From contig NZ_JAFV01000001.1 in the NCBI RefSeq assembly GCF_000526315.1, forward strand, positions 4,032,501-4,096,500: a stretch of 64,000 nt of DNA, in the 5' to 3' direction. The DNA comes from Methylopila sp. 73B. GTDB lineage: Bacteria > Pseudomonadota > Alphaproteobacteria > Rhizobiales > Methylopilaceae. This document shows, in pieces, positions 54,956 through 64,000 of this stretch (position 1 is its first letter; every line of letters begins with the position of its first letter). Under the pieces are notes generated by a model that did not search any database, was not told where the DNA came from, and saw nothing but the letters and a program-made list of their open reading frames with translations. The position numbers and the translations under genes are program-made.

Positions 54956-56761
54956 TCAGCGCGGCAGCTCGAACACCGTGAGCTGTCCGCCGAGAGCGGT
55001 GTACTGGGCGAGCGCGGCGTAGCCGCCGACCGCGCCGAGGCCCTCGTTGCCGCCGGTCAGGCCGGCCGCGAGGCCGATGCCGGCCCAGCCGCCGACGCCC
55101 GAGAGCACCGCCACGTACTGCCGGCCCTTGTTCTCGTAGGTCATGACGTTGCCGACGATGCCGGACGGCGTCTTGAACTTGTAGAGCTCCTTGCCGGTCT
55201 TGGCGTCGACCGCCTTCAGGTAGCCCTCGAGCGTGCCGTAGAACACCACGCCGCCGGCGGTCGCCAGCGCCCCGGACCACACGGAGAACATCTCCTTGTT
55301 GGACCAGACGATCTTGCCCGCCTTGTTGTCCCAGGCGATGAAGTTGCCCATGCCGCCGTGGCTGTTGGGCGCCGGGTACATCGAAAGCGTCGCGCCGACG
55401 TAGGGCTGGCCGGCGGTGTAGGCCACCTGGAACGGCTCGTAGTCCATGCAGACGTGGTTGGTCGGGATGTAGAACAGCTCGGTCTCGGGCGAGTAGGCCG
55501 AGGGCTGCTGGTCCTTGGTGCCGAGCGCGGTCGGGCAGATGCCCTGGCTGTTCACGTCCTCGCCGTTCTGCTCCGTCGAGTACTTGGCGACGACGAGCGG
55601 CCGGCCGTAGGTCTTTGACGACTTGTCCATGTCGACCTTGGTGGCCCAGTTCACCACCGGATCGTACTTCTCCGCGACCAGCAGCTCGCCGGTCTCACGG
55701 TCGACCGTGTAGGCGAAGCCGTTGCGGTCGGGATGGGTGAGGAGCTTGCGCGCCTTGCCCCCGATCGTCTGGTCCGTGAGGATCATCTCGTTGGTGGTGT
55801 CGTAGTCCCACTCGTCGTGGGGCGTGACCTGATAGACCCACTTGGCGACGCCCGTGTCGGGGTCGCGCGCCCAGATCGTCATCGACCACTTGTTGTCGCC
55901 CGGCCGCTGCTTCGGGTTCCAGGTCGAGGGGTTGCCGGAGCCGTAATAGACGAGGTTCAGCTTCGGATCGTAGGAGTACCAGCCCCAGGTCGTGCCGCCG
56001 CCGATCTTCCACTGGTCGCCCTGCCAGCTCTTCAGCGACGAATCCTTGCCGATCGGCTTCCCGAGCTCGGTGGTCTTCTCCGGGTCGACCAGGAGATCCT
56101 TGTCCGGCCCCATCGAATAGGCGCGCCAGGCCAGCTTGCCGGTCTTGAGGTCGTAGGCGGTGAGGTGGCCGCGCACGCCGAACTCGCCGCCGGCGATGCC
56201 GACCAGCAGCTTGTCCTTCACCGGCAGCACGGTGGCGGTGTTGGTCTCGCCCTTCTTCGGGTCGCCGTTGACGACCGACCAGATCTTCTTGCCGGACTTG
56301 GCGTCGAGCGCGACGACCGTGGTGTCCGCCTGCTGCAGGAAGATCATGCCGTCGGCGTAGGCGACGCCGCGGTTGACGGTGTCGCAGCACATCACCGGGA
56401 CCACGTTCGGGTCCTGGCGGGGCTCATACTTCCAGATGATGCGGCCGTTGTCGTTGAGGTCGAGCGCGAACACGTTGTTCGGGAACGGCGTGTGGACGTA
56501 CATGACGTCGCCGACGACAAGCGGGCCGCCCTCATGGCCGCGCAGCACGCCGGTCGAGAAGGTCCAGGCGACCTGGAGCTTGTCGACGTTCTTCGCGGTG
56601 ATCTGGTCGAGCTTGGAGTAGCGGGTGTTGGCGTAGTCGCCGGTCTGGATGCCCCACTGCTTGGGGTCCTTGAGGATCGCCTCGACGCTGTCGTTGGCGA
56701 AAGCGGGCGCGGATCCGGCGAGGATCGCGGCGCCGAGGCCGAAAAGCAAAGCGCGTTTCAT
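54956..56761 (-). CDS. xoxF: Lanthanide-type PQQ methanol dehydrogenase XoxF
   Basis: 601 residues with a signal peptide ([16 protein letters not shown]). The fold is the eight-bladed PQQ propeller: [16 protein letters not shown], a vicinal disulfide Cys125-Cys126 in [10 protein letters not shown], and the active-site HDEWDYD, in which Asp319 is the catalytic base and Asp321 is the extra aspartate that marks lanthanide-dependent enzymes (MxaF has alanine there). It oxidises methanol (or other small alcohols) in the periplasm. No xoxG/xoxJ or mxa genes are visible here; a histidine kinase/response regulator pair diverges from it. Confidence 0.94.
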   Translation of the reverse strand: MKRALLFGLGAAILAGSAPAFANDSVEAILKDPKQWGIQTGDYANTRYSKLDQITAKNVDKLQVAWTFSTGVLRGHEGGPLVVGDVMYVHTPFPNNVFALDLNDNGRIIWKYEPRQDPNVVPVMCCDTVNRGVAYADGMIFLQQADTTVVALDAKSGKKIWSVVNGDPKKGETNTATVLPVKDKLLVGIAGGEFGVRGHLTAYDLKTGKLAWRAYSMGPDKDLLVDPEKTTELGKPIGKDSSLKSWQGDQWKIGGGTTWGWYSYDPKLNLVYYGSGNPSTWNPKQRPGDNKWSMTIWARDPDTGVAKWVYQVTPHDEWDYDTTNEMILTDQTIGGKARKLLTHPDRNGFAYTVDRETGELLVAEKYDPVVNWATKVDMDKSSKTYGRPLVVAKYSTEQNGEDVNSQGICPTALGTKDQQPSAYSPETELFYIPTNHVCMDYEPFQVAYTAGQPYVGATLSMYPAPNSHGGMGNFIAWDNKAGKIVWSNKEMFSVWSGALATAGGVVFYGTLEGYLKAVDAKTGKELYKFKTPSGIVGNVMTYENKGRQYVAVLSGVGGWAGIGLAAGLTGGNEGLGAVGGYAALAQYTALGGQLTVFELPR

Positions 56762-56974
56762 GGACGTTCTCCGGAAGCGCGGGCGGCGCCGGCGGCGTCT
56801 TTTGTTTCGTCTCGAGCGTTCCGTCCGCTGTCCTTGTGAAACTGCTGATAAGAGCGAGGATCCCAAGAGCCGGGCTCCCGACTTGCGCTGGGAACTTCTC
56901 CTGATCTCGCAGGGGACACTTGCTTTCGGAGCCCTGGTCTTAGACACCAAGACGTTGAGACGGAAGGCGAAAAC

Positions 56975-58387
56975 ATGTCGCTGGTGGCGGCCCTCGTTCT
57001 GCGGATCTTCGCCGTCGTCGCCCTGTGCCTCGCCTGCGCGGGCGCCTGGACGATGATCGAGGCGAACCGCGTCATCCGGGACGAGGTCACGGCGACCGCG
57101 CAACGGGTCGAGCGCGAGGCCCGGAACCTCGCCTGGCGCGAGGTCATGTTCCGCGGCGCGCAAGGGTCGGGCGCCAAGCTCGCCTTTCCCGAATGGCGCA
57201 CCGCGGACACGCTCCGGATCATCGGTCCCGGATTCTGCGTGACGCTCGCCTGGACGGGCGACGCGCCGACCCGCTTCTGCGGCGGCCTGTCCGAAGTCGG
57301 CGAGGCGCCCCGCTGGTTCGAAGCCCTGAACGGCGCGCTGTTCGGCGCGGTCGAGCCGGCGACGCGCAAGGTCGCGAGCGGCCGCCACGAGGTCGGGACC
57401 GTTGAAGCGGAGGCGGAGCCGGGAACGGTGGCCTGGCGGGCCTGGCGGCAGGTCAGCGTCGTGATCGGCGTCGCGGGCGCGATGGCGATCGCGATCGCGC
57501 TGCTCGCCACGCTCGCGATCGGCCACGCGCTGCGTCCGGTCGAGACCATCGTGCGGGGGCTGAATCGGCTGGAGGGCGGCGACCATTCGGTGCGGCTGCC
57601 GCACTTCGCCGCCCGCGAGTTCGCCCATGTCGCCCGGGCGTTCAACGACCTGACGGAGCGCCTCGCCCGCACCACCGAGGCGCGCGCGGCCGTGACCCGG
57701 CGGCTGTTCAACGTGCAGGAGGAGGAGCGCCTCGCCCTGGCGCGCGATCTCCACGACGAGTTCGGCCAGTGCCTCACCGGCGCCCGCGCGCTCGCCGCCG
57801 CGATCGCCTCCGCGAGCGCCAGGGACCGGCCCGACATCGCCGAGAGCGCCCGCGAGATCGCGGGCCTCAGCGAAGGCATGGCCGCCACGCTGAAGAACGC
57901 GCTCGCCCGGCTGCGGCCGCCGGAGCTCGACGACGTCGGGCTGGAGCACAGCCTCGCGCATCTGGTGGCGAGCTGGAACGCGCGCGTCGCGATCGCGGCG
58001 CAGCGCCCGGTGTTCCGGCTCGAACTCGCGGGCGACGTCGACGGCGCGCCGGAGCAGGCGGCGCTGACGGTCTACCGCATCGCGCAGGAAGGGCTGACCA
58101 ACGCCGCGAAGCACGGCCGGCCGCAGGAGGTGCGCCTGCGCGTCGAACGCTCGGCGGAGCCGACCGACGCCGTCGCGGTGACGGTCGAGGACGACGGCGG
58201 CGGCTCGGCCCAGGATCTCGGCGCCGGCCGCGGACACGGCCTCGTCGGCATCCGCGAGCGCGTCGACGCCCTCGGCGGCCGGTTCGACGCGGACGCCACC
58301 GGGCGCGGCGTCCGGATCTCGGCGGTGATCCCGCTCGCGCGCGCCGGCGAGCTGCGCGGCCCGACGATCGAGCACAAGGCGGCCTGA
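56975..58387 (+). CDS. Membrane sensor histidine kinase (HisKA_3 type)
   Basis: 470 residues. Helix 1 is at the N-terminus ([20 protein letters not shown]), a periplasmic sensor of about 130 residues follows with two cysteines ([15 protein letters not shown]), helix 2 is about residues 160-185, and a HAMP domain runs to about 240. Phospho-acceptor His260 is in [12 protein letters not shown]; the HATPase lies near [18 protein letters not shown] and [18 protein letters not shown]. Partner of the next gene and divergent from xoxF, it is a good candidate to sense methanol- or metal-related signals. Confidence 0.93.
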   Translation: MSLVAALVLRIFAVVALCLACAGAWTMIEANRVIRDEVTATAQRVEREARNLAWREVMFRGAQGSGAKLAFPEWRTADTLRIIGPGFCVTLAWTGDAPTRFCGGLSEVGEAPRWFEALNGALFGAVEPATRKVASGRHEVGTVEAEAEPGTVAWRAWRQVSVVIGVAGAMAIAIALLATLAIGHALRPVETIVRGLNRLEGGDHSVRLPHFAAREFAHVARAFNDLTERLARTTEARAAVTRRLFNVQEEERLALARDLHDEFGQCLTGARALAAAIASASARDRPDIAESAREIAGLSEGMAATLKNALARLRPPELDDVGLEHSLAHLVASWNARVAIAAQRPVFRLELAGDVDGAPEQAALTVYRIAQEGLTNAAKHGRPQEVRLRVERSAEPTDAVAVTVEDDGGGSAQDLGAGRGHGLVGIRERVDALGGRFDADATGRGVRISAVIPLARAGELRGPTIEHKAA

Positions 58388-58391
58388 GGCG

Positions 58392-59054
58392 ATGAGCGAC
58401 CTTACGATCCTTCTGGTCGACGACCACCCGGTCGTGCGCGCCGGCTACCGCAAGCTGATCGAGCTTCAGCCGGGCTACCGCGTCACCGGCGAGGCCGACA
58501 GCACGGCGGCCGCCTATCTCGCCTACCGCCGGGAGCCGGCGGACATCGTCGTCGTCGATCTCAGCATGCCGGGCTCGAGCGGGCTGGAGGCGATCCGGCG
58601 CATTCGCGCGGTCGACCGCAAGGCGCGCATCCTGGTGTTCACGATGCACGAGGGCCTGTCCTACGCGCTGAAGGCCTTCGAGGCCGGCGCGGCGGGCTAC
58701 GTCACCAAAAGCAGCCCGCCCGAGGCGCTGATCGCCGCGATCGCGACCATCGCGGCCGGCGGCAAGGCGGTCAGCGACGACATCGCCCACGAGATCGCCG
58801 TCGAGCGGCTCTCCGGCCGCAAGTCGCCGCTCGAGGCGCTCGGGCCGCGGGAGGTCGAGATCCTGCAGCTGATCGCCTCCGGCATGACGACCGACGAGAT
58901 CGCCGACGCGCTCTCGCTCAGCCAGAAGACGATCCAGAACTACCACTCCGGCATCAAGGCGAAGCTCAACGCCCGCACCGACGCCAACCTCGTCTGGGTC
59001 GCGATCGACGCCGGCCTGCTCGAGATGCGCGCCGCGGGCGGCGGCGTGGCCTGA
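58392..59054 (+). CDS. LuxR-type response regulator
   Basis: 220 residues. The receiver domain has acidic residues DDHPVVRAG, phospho-acceptor Asp56 in [12 protein letters not shown], and the conserved Lys in [12 protein letters not shown]. The C-terminal LuxR HTH is [43 protein letters not shown] (residues about 149-193). It follows the kinase by four bases. It would control xoxF, itself or both. Confidence 0.95.
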   Translation: MSDLTILLVDDHPVVRAGYRKLIELQPGYRVTGEADSTAAAYLAYRREPADIVVVDLSMPGSSGLEAIRRIRAVDRKARILVFTMHEGLSYALKAFEAGAAGYVTKSSPPEALIAAIATIAAGGKAVSDDIAHEIAVERLSGRKSPLEALGPREVEILQLIASGMTTDEIADALSLSQKTIQNYHSGIKAKLNARTDANLVWVAIDAGLLEMRAAGGGVA

Positions 59055-59084
59055 TTCTAAGCCTGTCCGCCTCTCCGCCGCGAT

Positions 59085-60596
59085 TCAGTTCGCGCGTGGC
59101 GTCTGATCGAGGCGCAGGAGCACCGTCCGCAGGGTCTCCACGCCCTCGTCCATCTGCTCCGCCGAAAAGGCGCTGAAGCCGATGGTGACGAGATCGTCGA
59201 CCTCGGCCTCGCGGGCGAGCGCGGAGAGCGGCATCAGCTCGAGCCCCTCCTGGATCGCGGCGGCGGCCACCCGCCGCGCGCTCAGGCCGGGCCGCAGCCG
59301 GGCGACGATCTCCATGCCGGTCTCGGTCGGCTCCGGGGTCATCCAGTCGCCGAGCCGTCGGGCGATGGCGTCGAGAAGGTGGGCCTGCCGCTGGGCGTAG
59401 AGCTTGCGCATGCGGCGCACGTGGCTGGCGAAATGCCCCTCGCTCATGAAGCGTGCGACCAGCGCCTGCTCCAGCATGGGCGAGTAGCGGCCGGTGACGG
59501 AGCGGGCGGCGACGAAGGCCTCGACCAGCGCGTCCGGCACGACCGCGAAGCCGAGCCGGAGGCCCGGAAACAGCGTCTTCGAGAAGGTGCCGAGGTAGAT
59601 CACGCGGCCCTCGCGGTCGAGCGCGTGCAGGGCGGGCAGAGGGCGCCCGGCGTAGCGGAACTCGGCGTCGTAGTCGTCCTCGAGGATCCAGGCGTCGGCG
59701 CGGCTCGCCCAGTCCAGCAGCGCGCGCCGCCGCTCCAGGCTGAGGCTCATGCCGAGCGGGAACTGCTTCGAGGGCGAGACATAGGCGAGCCGCGCGTCGG
59801 GCGCCCGCGCGACGCCTGCCGCGACGTCCAGCCCGTCGGCGTCGACCGGCACGGCCACGGGCCGCGCGCCCGCCGCCGTGACGGAGGCGTAGGCGCCGTC
59901 GTAGCCCGGATCCTCGCACCAGGCGGTCTCGCCCTCGGTCAACAGGATGCGGCAGGCGAGGTCGACCGCGTGCTGGGCGCCGGCGAAGACCACGACGTTC
60001 TCCGGCCGGCAGACGAGGCCGCGGCCGAGCGTGACGTGCTCGACGATGGCGGCGCGCAACGGCGCGTAGCCCTGTGGGTCGCCTTCGCCCATCAGCTCGC
60101 CGGCGAGCTCGGGGCTCATCTTGCGGTAGATGTCGGCCGCGAGCTTCGCCCAGACCTGGACGGGGAAGGCGTCGACGGCCGGGAAGTTGGAGCGGAACGG
60201 CACGGGGCGGCGCATGTGCCGGAGCGTGGCGGGAACGTCCGCGAAGCCCGAGCCGCAGGCGAAGGAGCGGTCGAGCGTGCCGGCGGCGCGGAGCGCGGGG
60301 TTGATGCGCGCCGGCGCGGGCGTCGCGGCTTTCGACGGCGGCTCGCGGGCGACGTAGGTGCCGGAGCCGCTTTGGCCTTCGAGGAAGCCCTCCGCCGTCA
60401 GGTGCTCGAACGCCAGCATGATGGTGTTGCGGGAGACGCCCAGAAACTGCGCAAGATCGCGCGTCGAGGGCAGCTTTTCGCCCGGCTTGATGGCGCCGGC
60501 GGCGATCCCGTCGACCAGCCGATCGTAGAGCTGCCGATGCAGCGGCGCGTCGGGCCGGCGTTCGAGGTCGAGACCGAGGGCGTCGAGCAGGGGCAA
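59085..60596 (-). CDS. MocR-type GntR/aminotransferase fusion regulator
   Basis: 503 residues. The N-terminal HTH is APLHRQLYDRLVDGIAAGAIKPGEKLPSTRDLAQFLGVSRNTIMLAFEHL (shown from residue about 15), followed by the aminotransferase domain with the PLP lysine in YLGTFSKTLFPGLRLGF. It is the distal gene of the left-oriented ABC transporter block, 69 bp after the second permease, so it might regulate that transporter. Ligand is unknown; GabR- and PdxR-like functions are possible. Confidence 0.9.
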   Translation of the reverse strand: MPLLDALGLDLERRPDAPLHRQLYDRLVDGIAAGAIKPGEKLPSTRDLAQFLGVSRNTIMLAFEHLTAEGFLEGQSGSGTYVAREPPSKAATPAPARINPALRAAGTLDRSFACGSGFADVPATLRHMRRPVPFRSNFPAVDAFPVQVWAKLAADIYRKMSPELAGELMGEGDPQGYAPLRAAIVEHVTLGRGLVCRPENVVVFAGAQHAVDLACRILLTEGETAWCEDPGYDGAYASVTAAGARPVAVPVDADGLDVAAGVARAPDARLAYVSPSKQFPLGMSLSLERRRALLDWASRADAWILEDDYDAEFRYAGRPLPALHALDREGRVIYLGTFSKTLFPGLRLGFAVVPDALVEAFVAARSVTGRYSPMLEQALVARFMSEGHFASHVRRMRKLYAQRQAHLLDAIARRLGDWMTPEPTETGMEIVARLRPGLSARRVAAAAIQEGLELMPLSALAREAEVDDLVTIGFSAFSAEQMDEGVETLRTVLLRLDQTPRAN

Positions 60597-60665
60597 GGCG
60601 GCATCCGGGCGAGGGGGCGCGTGACGCCGACCGCACGCAAGATTCGCGCCGCGGGGGCGCGGCGC

Positions 60666-61487
60666 TCAGACCGCCGCCCGCTCCCGTTCCGGCCGATGCC
60701 CGAAGGTGGCCAGCCCGGTGCGCATCAGCACGAACATCACCGCCAGCACGCAGAGCACCACGAGGTTCACGCAGGTCGCCAGCGCATAGAGCTCCGGCTT
60801 CACGCCGTAGCGCAGCGCGCCCCAGGCGACCGAGGGCAGGGTGGGCGTGGCGCCCAGCAGGTAGAACGAGATCTCGAGATTGTTGAACGCCATGATGAAG
60901 GTGACGATGAAGGCGCCCAGCAGCCCAGGCCAGATCAGCGGCAGGGTCACCTCGAAGAAGGTGCGCGCGGGCGTCGCGCCGAACACCATGGCGGCGTCGT
61001 CGAGCCGCCAGTCGTAGCGGTAGAGCTGCGTCGCCATGATCAGCAGGGCGTAGGAGAAGCAGTGCACGACGTTGGCGAGCACCGCCGAACCGAGGTTGCC
61101 CTGGAGCCCCAGGAACAGGCCGCTGAAGATCAGCGAGGAGATGCCGAGCAGCACCTCGGCCACGAACAGCGGCGCGATGAACAGCGTGAGGAACAGGGTG
61201 GTCTTCCGGCCCGCGTGCCGCATCAGCCCGATGGTGGCGGCGCCGGCGAGGGCGGTGGAGAGCGTCGCCACCAGCACGCCCAGCAGCAGGCTGTTGCCGA
61301 GCGCGGTCTGGTAGAGCGAGTTGCCGAGCAGCCGGGACATGGTCGCGAACGACCAGTGCGGCGGGTAGGGGAAGCTCGAGTTCCGCGACAGGCTGGCGAG
61401 CCCGATGTGCACGATCGGCAGGTAGAGGAAGAGGTACGAGACGACGACGGTCGCGATCAGCGCGATCTTGCCCGGACGAAACCGCAT
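60666..61487 (-). CDS. PotC/PotI-like spermidine/putrescine-type ABC permease
   Basis: 273 residues, six helices. The EAA-type coupling motif is RTFFEVTLPLIWPGLLGAFIVTFIMAFNNLEISFYLLG (residues about 165-205), typical of polyamine-type permeases. Its start overlaps the preceding stop by one base (TGATG). It forms the inner-membrane channel with the next gene. Confidence 0.9.
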   Translation of the reverse strand: MRFRPGKIALIATVVVSYLFLYLPIVHIGLASLSRNSSFPYPPHWSFATMSRLLGNSLYQTALGNSLLLGVLVATLSTALAGAATIGLMRHAGRKTTLFLTLFIAPLFVAEVLLGISSLIFSGLFLGLQGNLGSAVLANVVHCFSYALLIMATQLYRYDWRLDDAAMVFGATPARTFFEVTLPLIWPGLLGAFIVTFIMAFNNLEISFYLLGATPTLPSVAWGALRYGVKPELYALATCVNLVVLCVLAVMFVLMRTGLATFGHRPERERAAV

Positions 61488-62347
61488 CAGCTCCTCCCGA
61501 AGCCCGTGAAGCCGGTGCGGCGCAGGTCGACCGTGCGGAACGCCACGAACACCGCCGCGATCGAGAGCGCGAACAGCACCACGCCCATGGCGGCGCCGAG
61601 CGCCCAGGTTCCGCTTTCGCCGAACTGCTGCGCCATCGCCATGCCGTAGAGCGTGCCGTTGGGGCCGCCGAGGAAGCGCGGGGCGAGCGTCGCCGAGAGG
61701 CAGGGGATGAAGCAGAGCGCGAAGCCGATCAGCGTGCCGAACAGGTTGAGCGGCCAGGCGATCTCGAAGAAGGCGCGCGCCGGGCTCGCGCCGAAGATCT
61801 TGGCGGCGTCGAGCAGCCGCTGGTCGAAGTTCAGCAGCGACAGGTAGATCACCGTGACGACGATCGGCAGGTAGAGGTAGACGAGGCCGATCGCGCTCGC
61901 GACGTTGGTGTACATGATGGCGCGCAGCGGCGCGGCCCCGAGCGACATCAGCACGCCGTTGACGAGGCCCACGGGTCCGAGCAGTCCCTGCAGCGCGATC
62001 ACCCGCAGCACCTCGCCGGTGAGGAACGGCACCGCGAAGCCCAGCGTCAGCAGCAGCTTGTAGCGGCCGCCGTAGAGCGTGATGCCGTAGGCGACCGGCC
62101 AGGCGATGGCGGTGCAGATCACCGAGACCGCGGTCGCCATCGCGAGCGAGCGGAGGAGGAAGGTGGCGTAGGCCCCGTCGGTCGCCAGCACCCAGTAGTT
62201 CCTGAGGTTCCAGTCCTGGACGATGTGGTAGTTCTCGGTCCGCCAGACGCTGAGCACGAGCATCGACAGCAGAGGCAGGACGAACAGCGCGATCAGGAAG
62301 ACGGTCGGAACGCCGAGCGTCAGCCAGGGGGCGAGGCGGCTCCTCAC
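61487..62347 (-). CDS. PotB/PotH-like ABC permease
   Basis: 286 residues from GTG 62347, which overlaps the potA-like stop (GTGA). Six helices; the coupling motif is LLDAAKIFGASPARAFFEIAWPLNLFGTLIGFALCFIPCLSATLAPRFLGG (residues about 190-240). Its C-terminus overlaps the next permease start. Together with the ATPase and receptor this is one transporter. Confidence 0.9.
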   Translation of the reverse strand: MRSRLAPWLTLGVPTVFLIALFVLPLLSMLVLSVWRTENYHIVQDWNLRNYWVLATDGAYATFLLRSLAMATAVSVICTAIAWPVAYGITLYGGRYKLLLTLGFAVPFLTGEVLRVIALQGLLGPVGLVNGVLMSLGAAPLRAIMYTNVASAIGLVYLYLPIVVTVIYLSLLNFDQRLLDAAKIFGASPARAFFEIAWPLNLFGTLIGFALCFIPCLSATLAPRFLGGPNGTLYGMAMAQQFGESGTWALGAAMGVVLFALSIAAVFVAFRTVDLRRTGFTGFGRS

Positions 62348-63423
62348 GCGGCGGCCTCCTTTTCGGGGAAGAGGTCGACGTCTTCCGGGTCCCAATGCGC
62401 GACCACGGCGTCTCCGGCGGAGAACTCTACCTCCGCGCGGGGCCGGCTCGCGATCATCTCGCCGGCGGCCCAGGTCAGGACATACTCGGCGTAGGCGCCG
62501 CGCAGGATGACGTGCTTGACCGTCGCCGCCAGCGCGTTCGCGCCGAGGGCGCGAAGCGTCTCCGGGGTCCGCAGCCGGACCTTCTCGTTCTTCACATAGG
62601 CCGCGACCGAGCCCTCCTTGAGCCCCGGCCGGTCGGCGGTCGCGAGCGCGACGGCGCCGGCGTCGATCGCCGCGGTCGCGCCCTCGCGCTTCAGCACGCC
62701 GACGAAGCGGTTCGAGCGCCCCACGAACTGGGCGATGAAAGCGGTCTTCGGCCGATCGTAGATCTCGGCGCGCGGCGCGAAGTCTTCGATCCGGCCGTTC
62801 CGCACCACCGCGATCCGGTCGCTCATGGAGAGCGCCTCCTCCTGGTTGTGCGTGACGTAGATGAAGGGGATGCCGAGCGCCGTCTGGTGCTTGCGGATCT
62901 CGACCTCCATCTCCTGCCGCAGCTCGCGGTCGAGGTTGGCGAGCGGTTCGTCGAGCAGCAGCGCCTTCGGCCGGCCGACGAGCCCACGGCCGAGCGCGAC
63001 GCGCTGCTGCTGGCCGCCGGACAGCTGGTTGGGGTAGCGGCCCTCGAGCCCGCGCAGCGAGAGGATGCCGAGCACCCAGTCGATGCGCTCGTCCATCTCC
63101 GTCTTCGGCAGCTTCAGCATGCGCAGCGGGAAGGCGAGGTTTTCACGCACGGTCCGGTGCGGGAACAGCAGGAACTCCTGGAACACCATCGCGACGCCCC
63201 GCTTGTGCGGGGCTAAGTCGGTGACGTCCTCGCCGCCGATCAGCACGCGGCCGTTGGTCGGCTTTTCCAGCCCGGCGATGATGCGCAGCAGGGTGGTCTT
63301 GCCGGAGCCGCTCGGGCCCAGCAGCGAGACGAACTCGTTCTTCTCGATCGCCATCGCCACGCGGTCGACGGCCCATGCGGCGCCGTACTGCTTCGAGACG
63401 CCGTCGAGGGAGATGTAGGACAC
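62344..63423 (-). CDS. PotA/PotG-like ABC ATPase
   Basis: 359 residues. Walker A GPSGSGKTTLLR, Q-loop MVFQEFLLFPHRTV, signature LSGGQQQRVALGRGLV, Walker B ALLLDEPLANLDRELR and switch THNQEEAL are intact. A TOBE domain occupies about residues 270-340. The group imports polyamines or related cationic compounds. The receptor gene is upstream. Confidence 0.93.
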   Translation of the reverse strand: MSYISLDGVSKQYGAAWAVDRVAMAIEKNEFVSLLGPSGSGKTTLLRIIAGLEKPTNGRVLIGGEDVTDLAPHKRGVAMVFQEFLLFPHRTVRENLAFPLRMLKLPKTEMDERIDWVLGILSLRGLEGRYPNQLSGGQQQRVALGRGLVGRPKALLLDEPLANLDRELRQEMEVEIRKHQTALGIPFIYVTHNQEEALSMSDRIAVVRNGRIEDFAPRAEIYDRPKTAFIAQFVGRSNRFVGVLKREGATAAIDAGAVALATADRPGLKEGSVAAYVKNEKVRLRTPETLRALGANALAATVKHVILRGAYAEYVLTWAAGEMIASRPRAEVEFSAGDAVVAHWDPEDVDLFPEKEAAA

Positions 63424-63465
63424 GCGCTGGGAACTCCTGCGGACGACGCGGATCGGAAAAGGCTC

Positions 63466-63547
63466 GCGCGCCGGCGTTCGTGGGCGAGACGGACGCCGGC
63501 GCGCTGCTTGAGCGCGCGCGGCCCGCGAAGGAGCCGCGCGCGCTCAA
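63466..63547. other. Two tandem strong hairpins between receptor and ATPase genes
   Basis: Hairpin 1 pairs GCGCGCCGGCGT (63466-63477) with 63493-63504; hairpin 2 pairs 15 bases (63508-63522 with 63533-63547, TTGAGCGCGCGCGGC). Neither is followed by a T-run on the minus strand. Such structures in ABC operons often protect or partly terminate the receptor transcript so that it is made in excess. Confidence 0.7.
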
Positions 63548-63552
63548 ACGGC

Positions 63553-64000
63553 TCAGGCGGCCTGCATGCGCGACCAGACCCGCTCCCACTTCTCCGTCGA
63601 GGACGGCTGGTCGAACATGTACATGTCCGACAGCTCCTCGGTGCGGTCCATGAGGTAGAGCTTCTGCTCCTCGGGCGTCGCGATCGAACGGATGTCGATG
63701 GTGGTCGAGGCGCCGCCGATCAGCGCCTGCTGCTTCATGATCTCGGGCGCGAGCATCATGTCCATGAACTGCTCGCAGAGCGTGAGCATGGGGCCGTCCG
63801 CGACGCCGGAGGTCACGAGCCAGGTGTCGACCCAGCCGAGGCCGCCTTCCTTCGGGATGAGCTGGTGGGCGAAGTCGGCGTCGATCTCGCCCTTGGCCTT
63901 CTTGGCGAGCAGCACGCGGTAGGACTGCGCGAACTCCGGCGCCGCGGCGATCGCGCCGCTCTCGAGCAGCTGCTGCAGCGTGTTGTTGTCGTTGTAGCGG
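63553..64000 (-). CDS. PotD/PotF-like substrate-binding protein (partial, N-terminus beyond window)
   Basis: The last 149 codons are visible. The preceding residues read RYNDNNTLQQLLESGAIAAA and the C-terminal fold contains DWFAHQL-like FAHQLIPKEGGLGWVDTWLVTSGVADGP and LCEQFMDMMLAPEIMKQQALIGGASTT. The pattern is that of polyamine-type receptors, consistent with the potA-like gene next downstream. The signal peptide and substrate pocket start lie to the right of the window. Confidence 0.85.
   Translation of the reverse strand, partial: RYNDNNTLQQLLESGAIAAAPEFAQSYRVLLAKKAKGEIDADFAHQLIPKEGGLGWVDTWLVTSGVADGPMLTLCEQFMDMMLAPEIMKQQALIGGASTTIDIRSIATPEEQKLYLMDRTEELSDMYMFDQPSSTEKWERVWSRMQAA

Overview
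The window is a GC-rich chromosomal segment whose gene content points to an alphaproteobacterium of the Hyphomicrobiales (Rhizobiales) type, probably a facultative methylotroph or methylotroph-related soil or plant bacterium. The supporting evidence is a separate F0 ATP synthase operon with both b' and b subunits, the lptCAB-rpoN-hpf-ptsN block, a DUF1150/sHSP pair with a ROSE-like RNA thermometer, ccmBCDG, and a lanthanide-type methanol dehydrogenase (XoxF). The genus cannot be fixed from sequence alone. No phage, insertion sequence or CRISPR array was seen.

Layout. 1-20.3 kb is mostly housekeeping: the N-terminal two-thirds of an Lhr-type helicase, cytochrome c maturation genes (ccmB, ccmC, ccmD, ccmG, with no ccmA beside them), a PepSY protein, F0 ATP synthase genes (atpI-B-E-F'-F), an unrecognised lower-GC membrane protein gene, tRNA-Leu(CAG), RNase D, LPS transport (lptC, lptA, lptB), sigma-54, hibernation factor, PtsN, DUF1150/Hsp20, an SPFH/NfeD pair and an ABC-2 exporter. 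20.3-32 kb holds a YdeP-type molybdoenzyme, a CoA-transferase with a C-terminal extension, and an RND efflux pump with a TetR repressor gene; similar operator-like dyads lie at the pump and tetR promoters.

32-41.2 kb is an organosulfur island: ssuD (broken by one in-frame amber codon) diverges from ssuACB-like transporter genes, a MetQNI-like transporter and DszA-like and DszC-like monooxygenases. 41.2-51.4 kb is an aldarate module: glucarate dehydratase, a talarate/galactarate-type dehydratase, an HpcH/HpaI aldolase and tartronate semialdehyde reductase convert hexarates to pyruvate and glycerate, beside a TctABC tripartite transporter, a LysR regulator and a second TctC-like receptor. 51.4-64 kb carries an alcohol dehydrogenase, a DUF983 gene, xoxF divergent from a histidine kinase/response regulator pair, two MocR-type regulators and a spermidine/putrescine-type ABC transporter that runs off the right edge.

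The most interesting items are the ROSE-like thermometer upstream of hsp20, the CAG-to-TAG-like nonsense codon in ssuD, the paired dyads at the RND and tetR promoters, the organosulfur island with an unassigned transporter substrate, and three families of inverted intergenic repeat pairs. All functional calls come from reading motifs and context; no database search was run.
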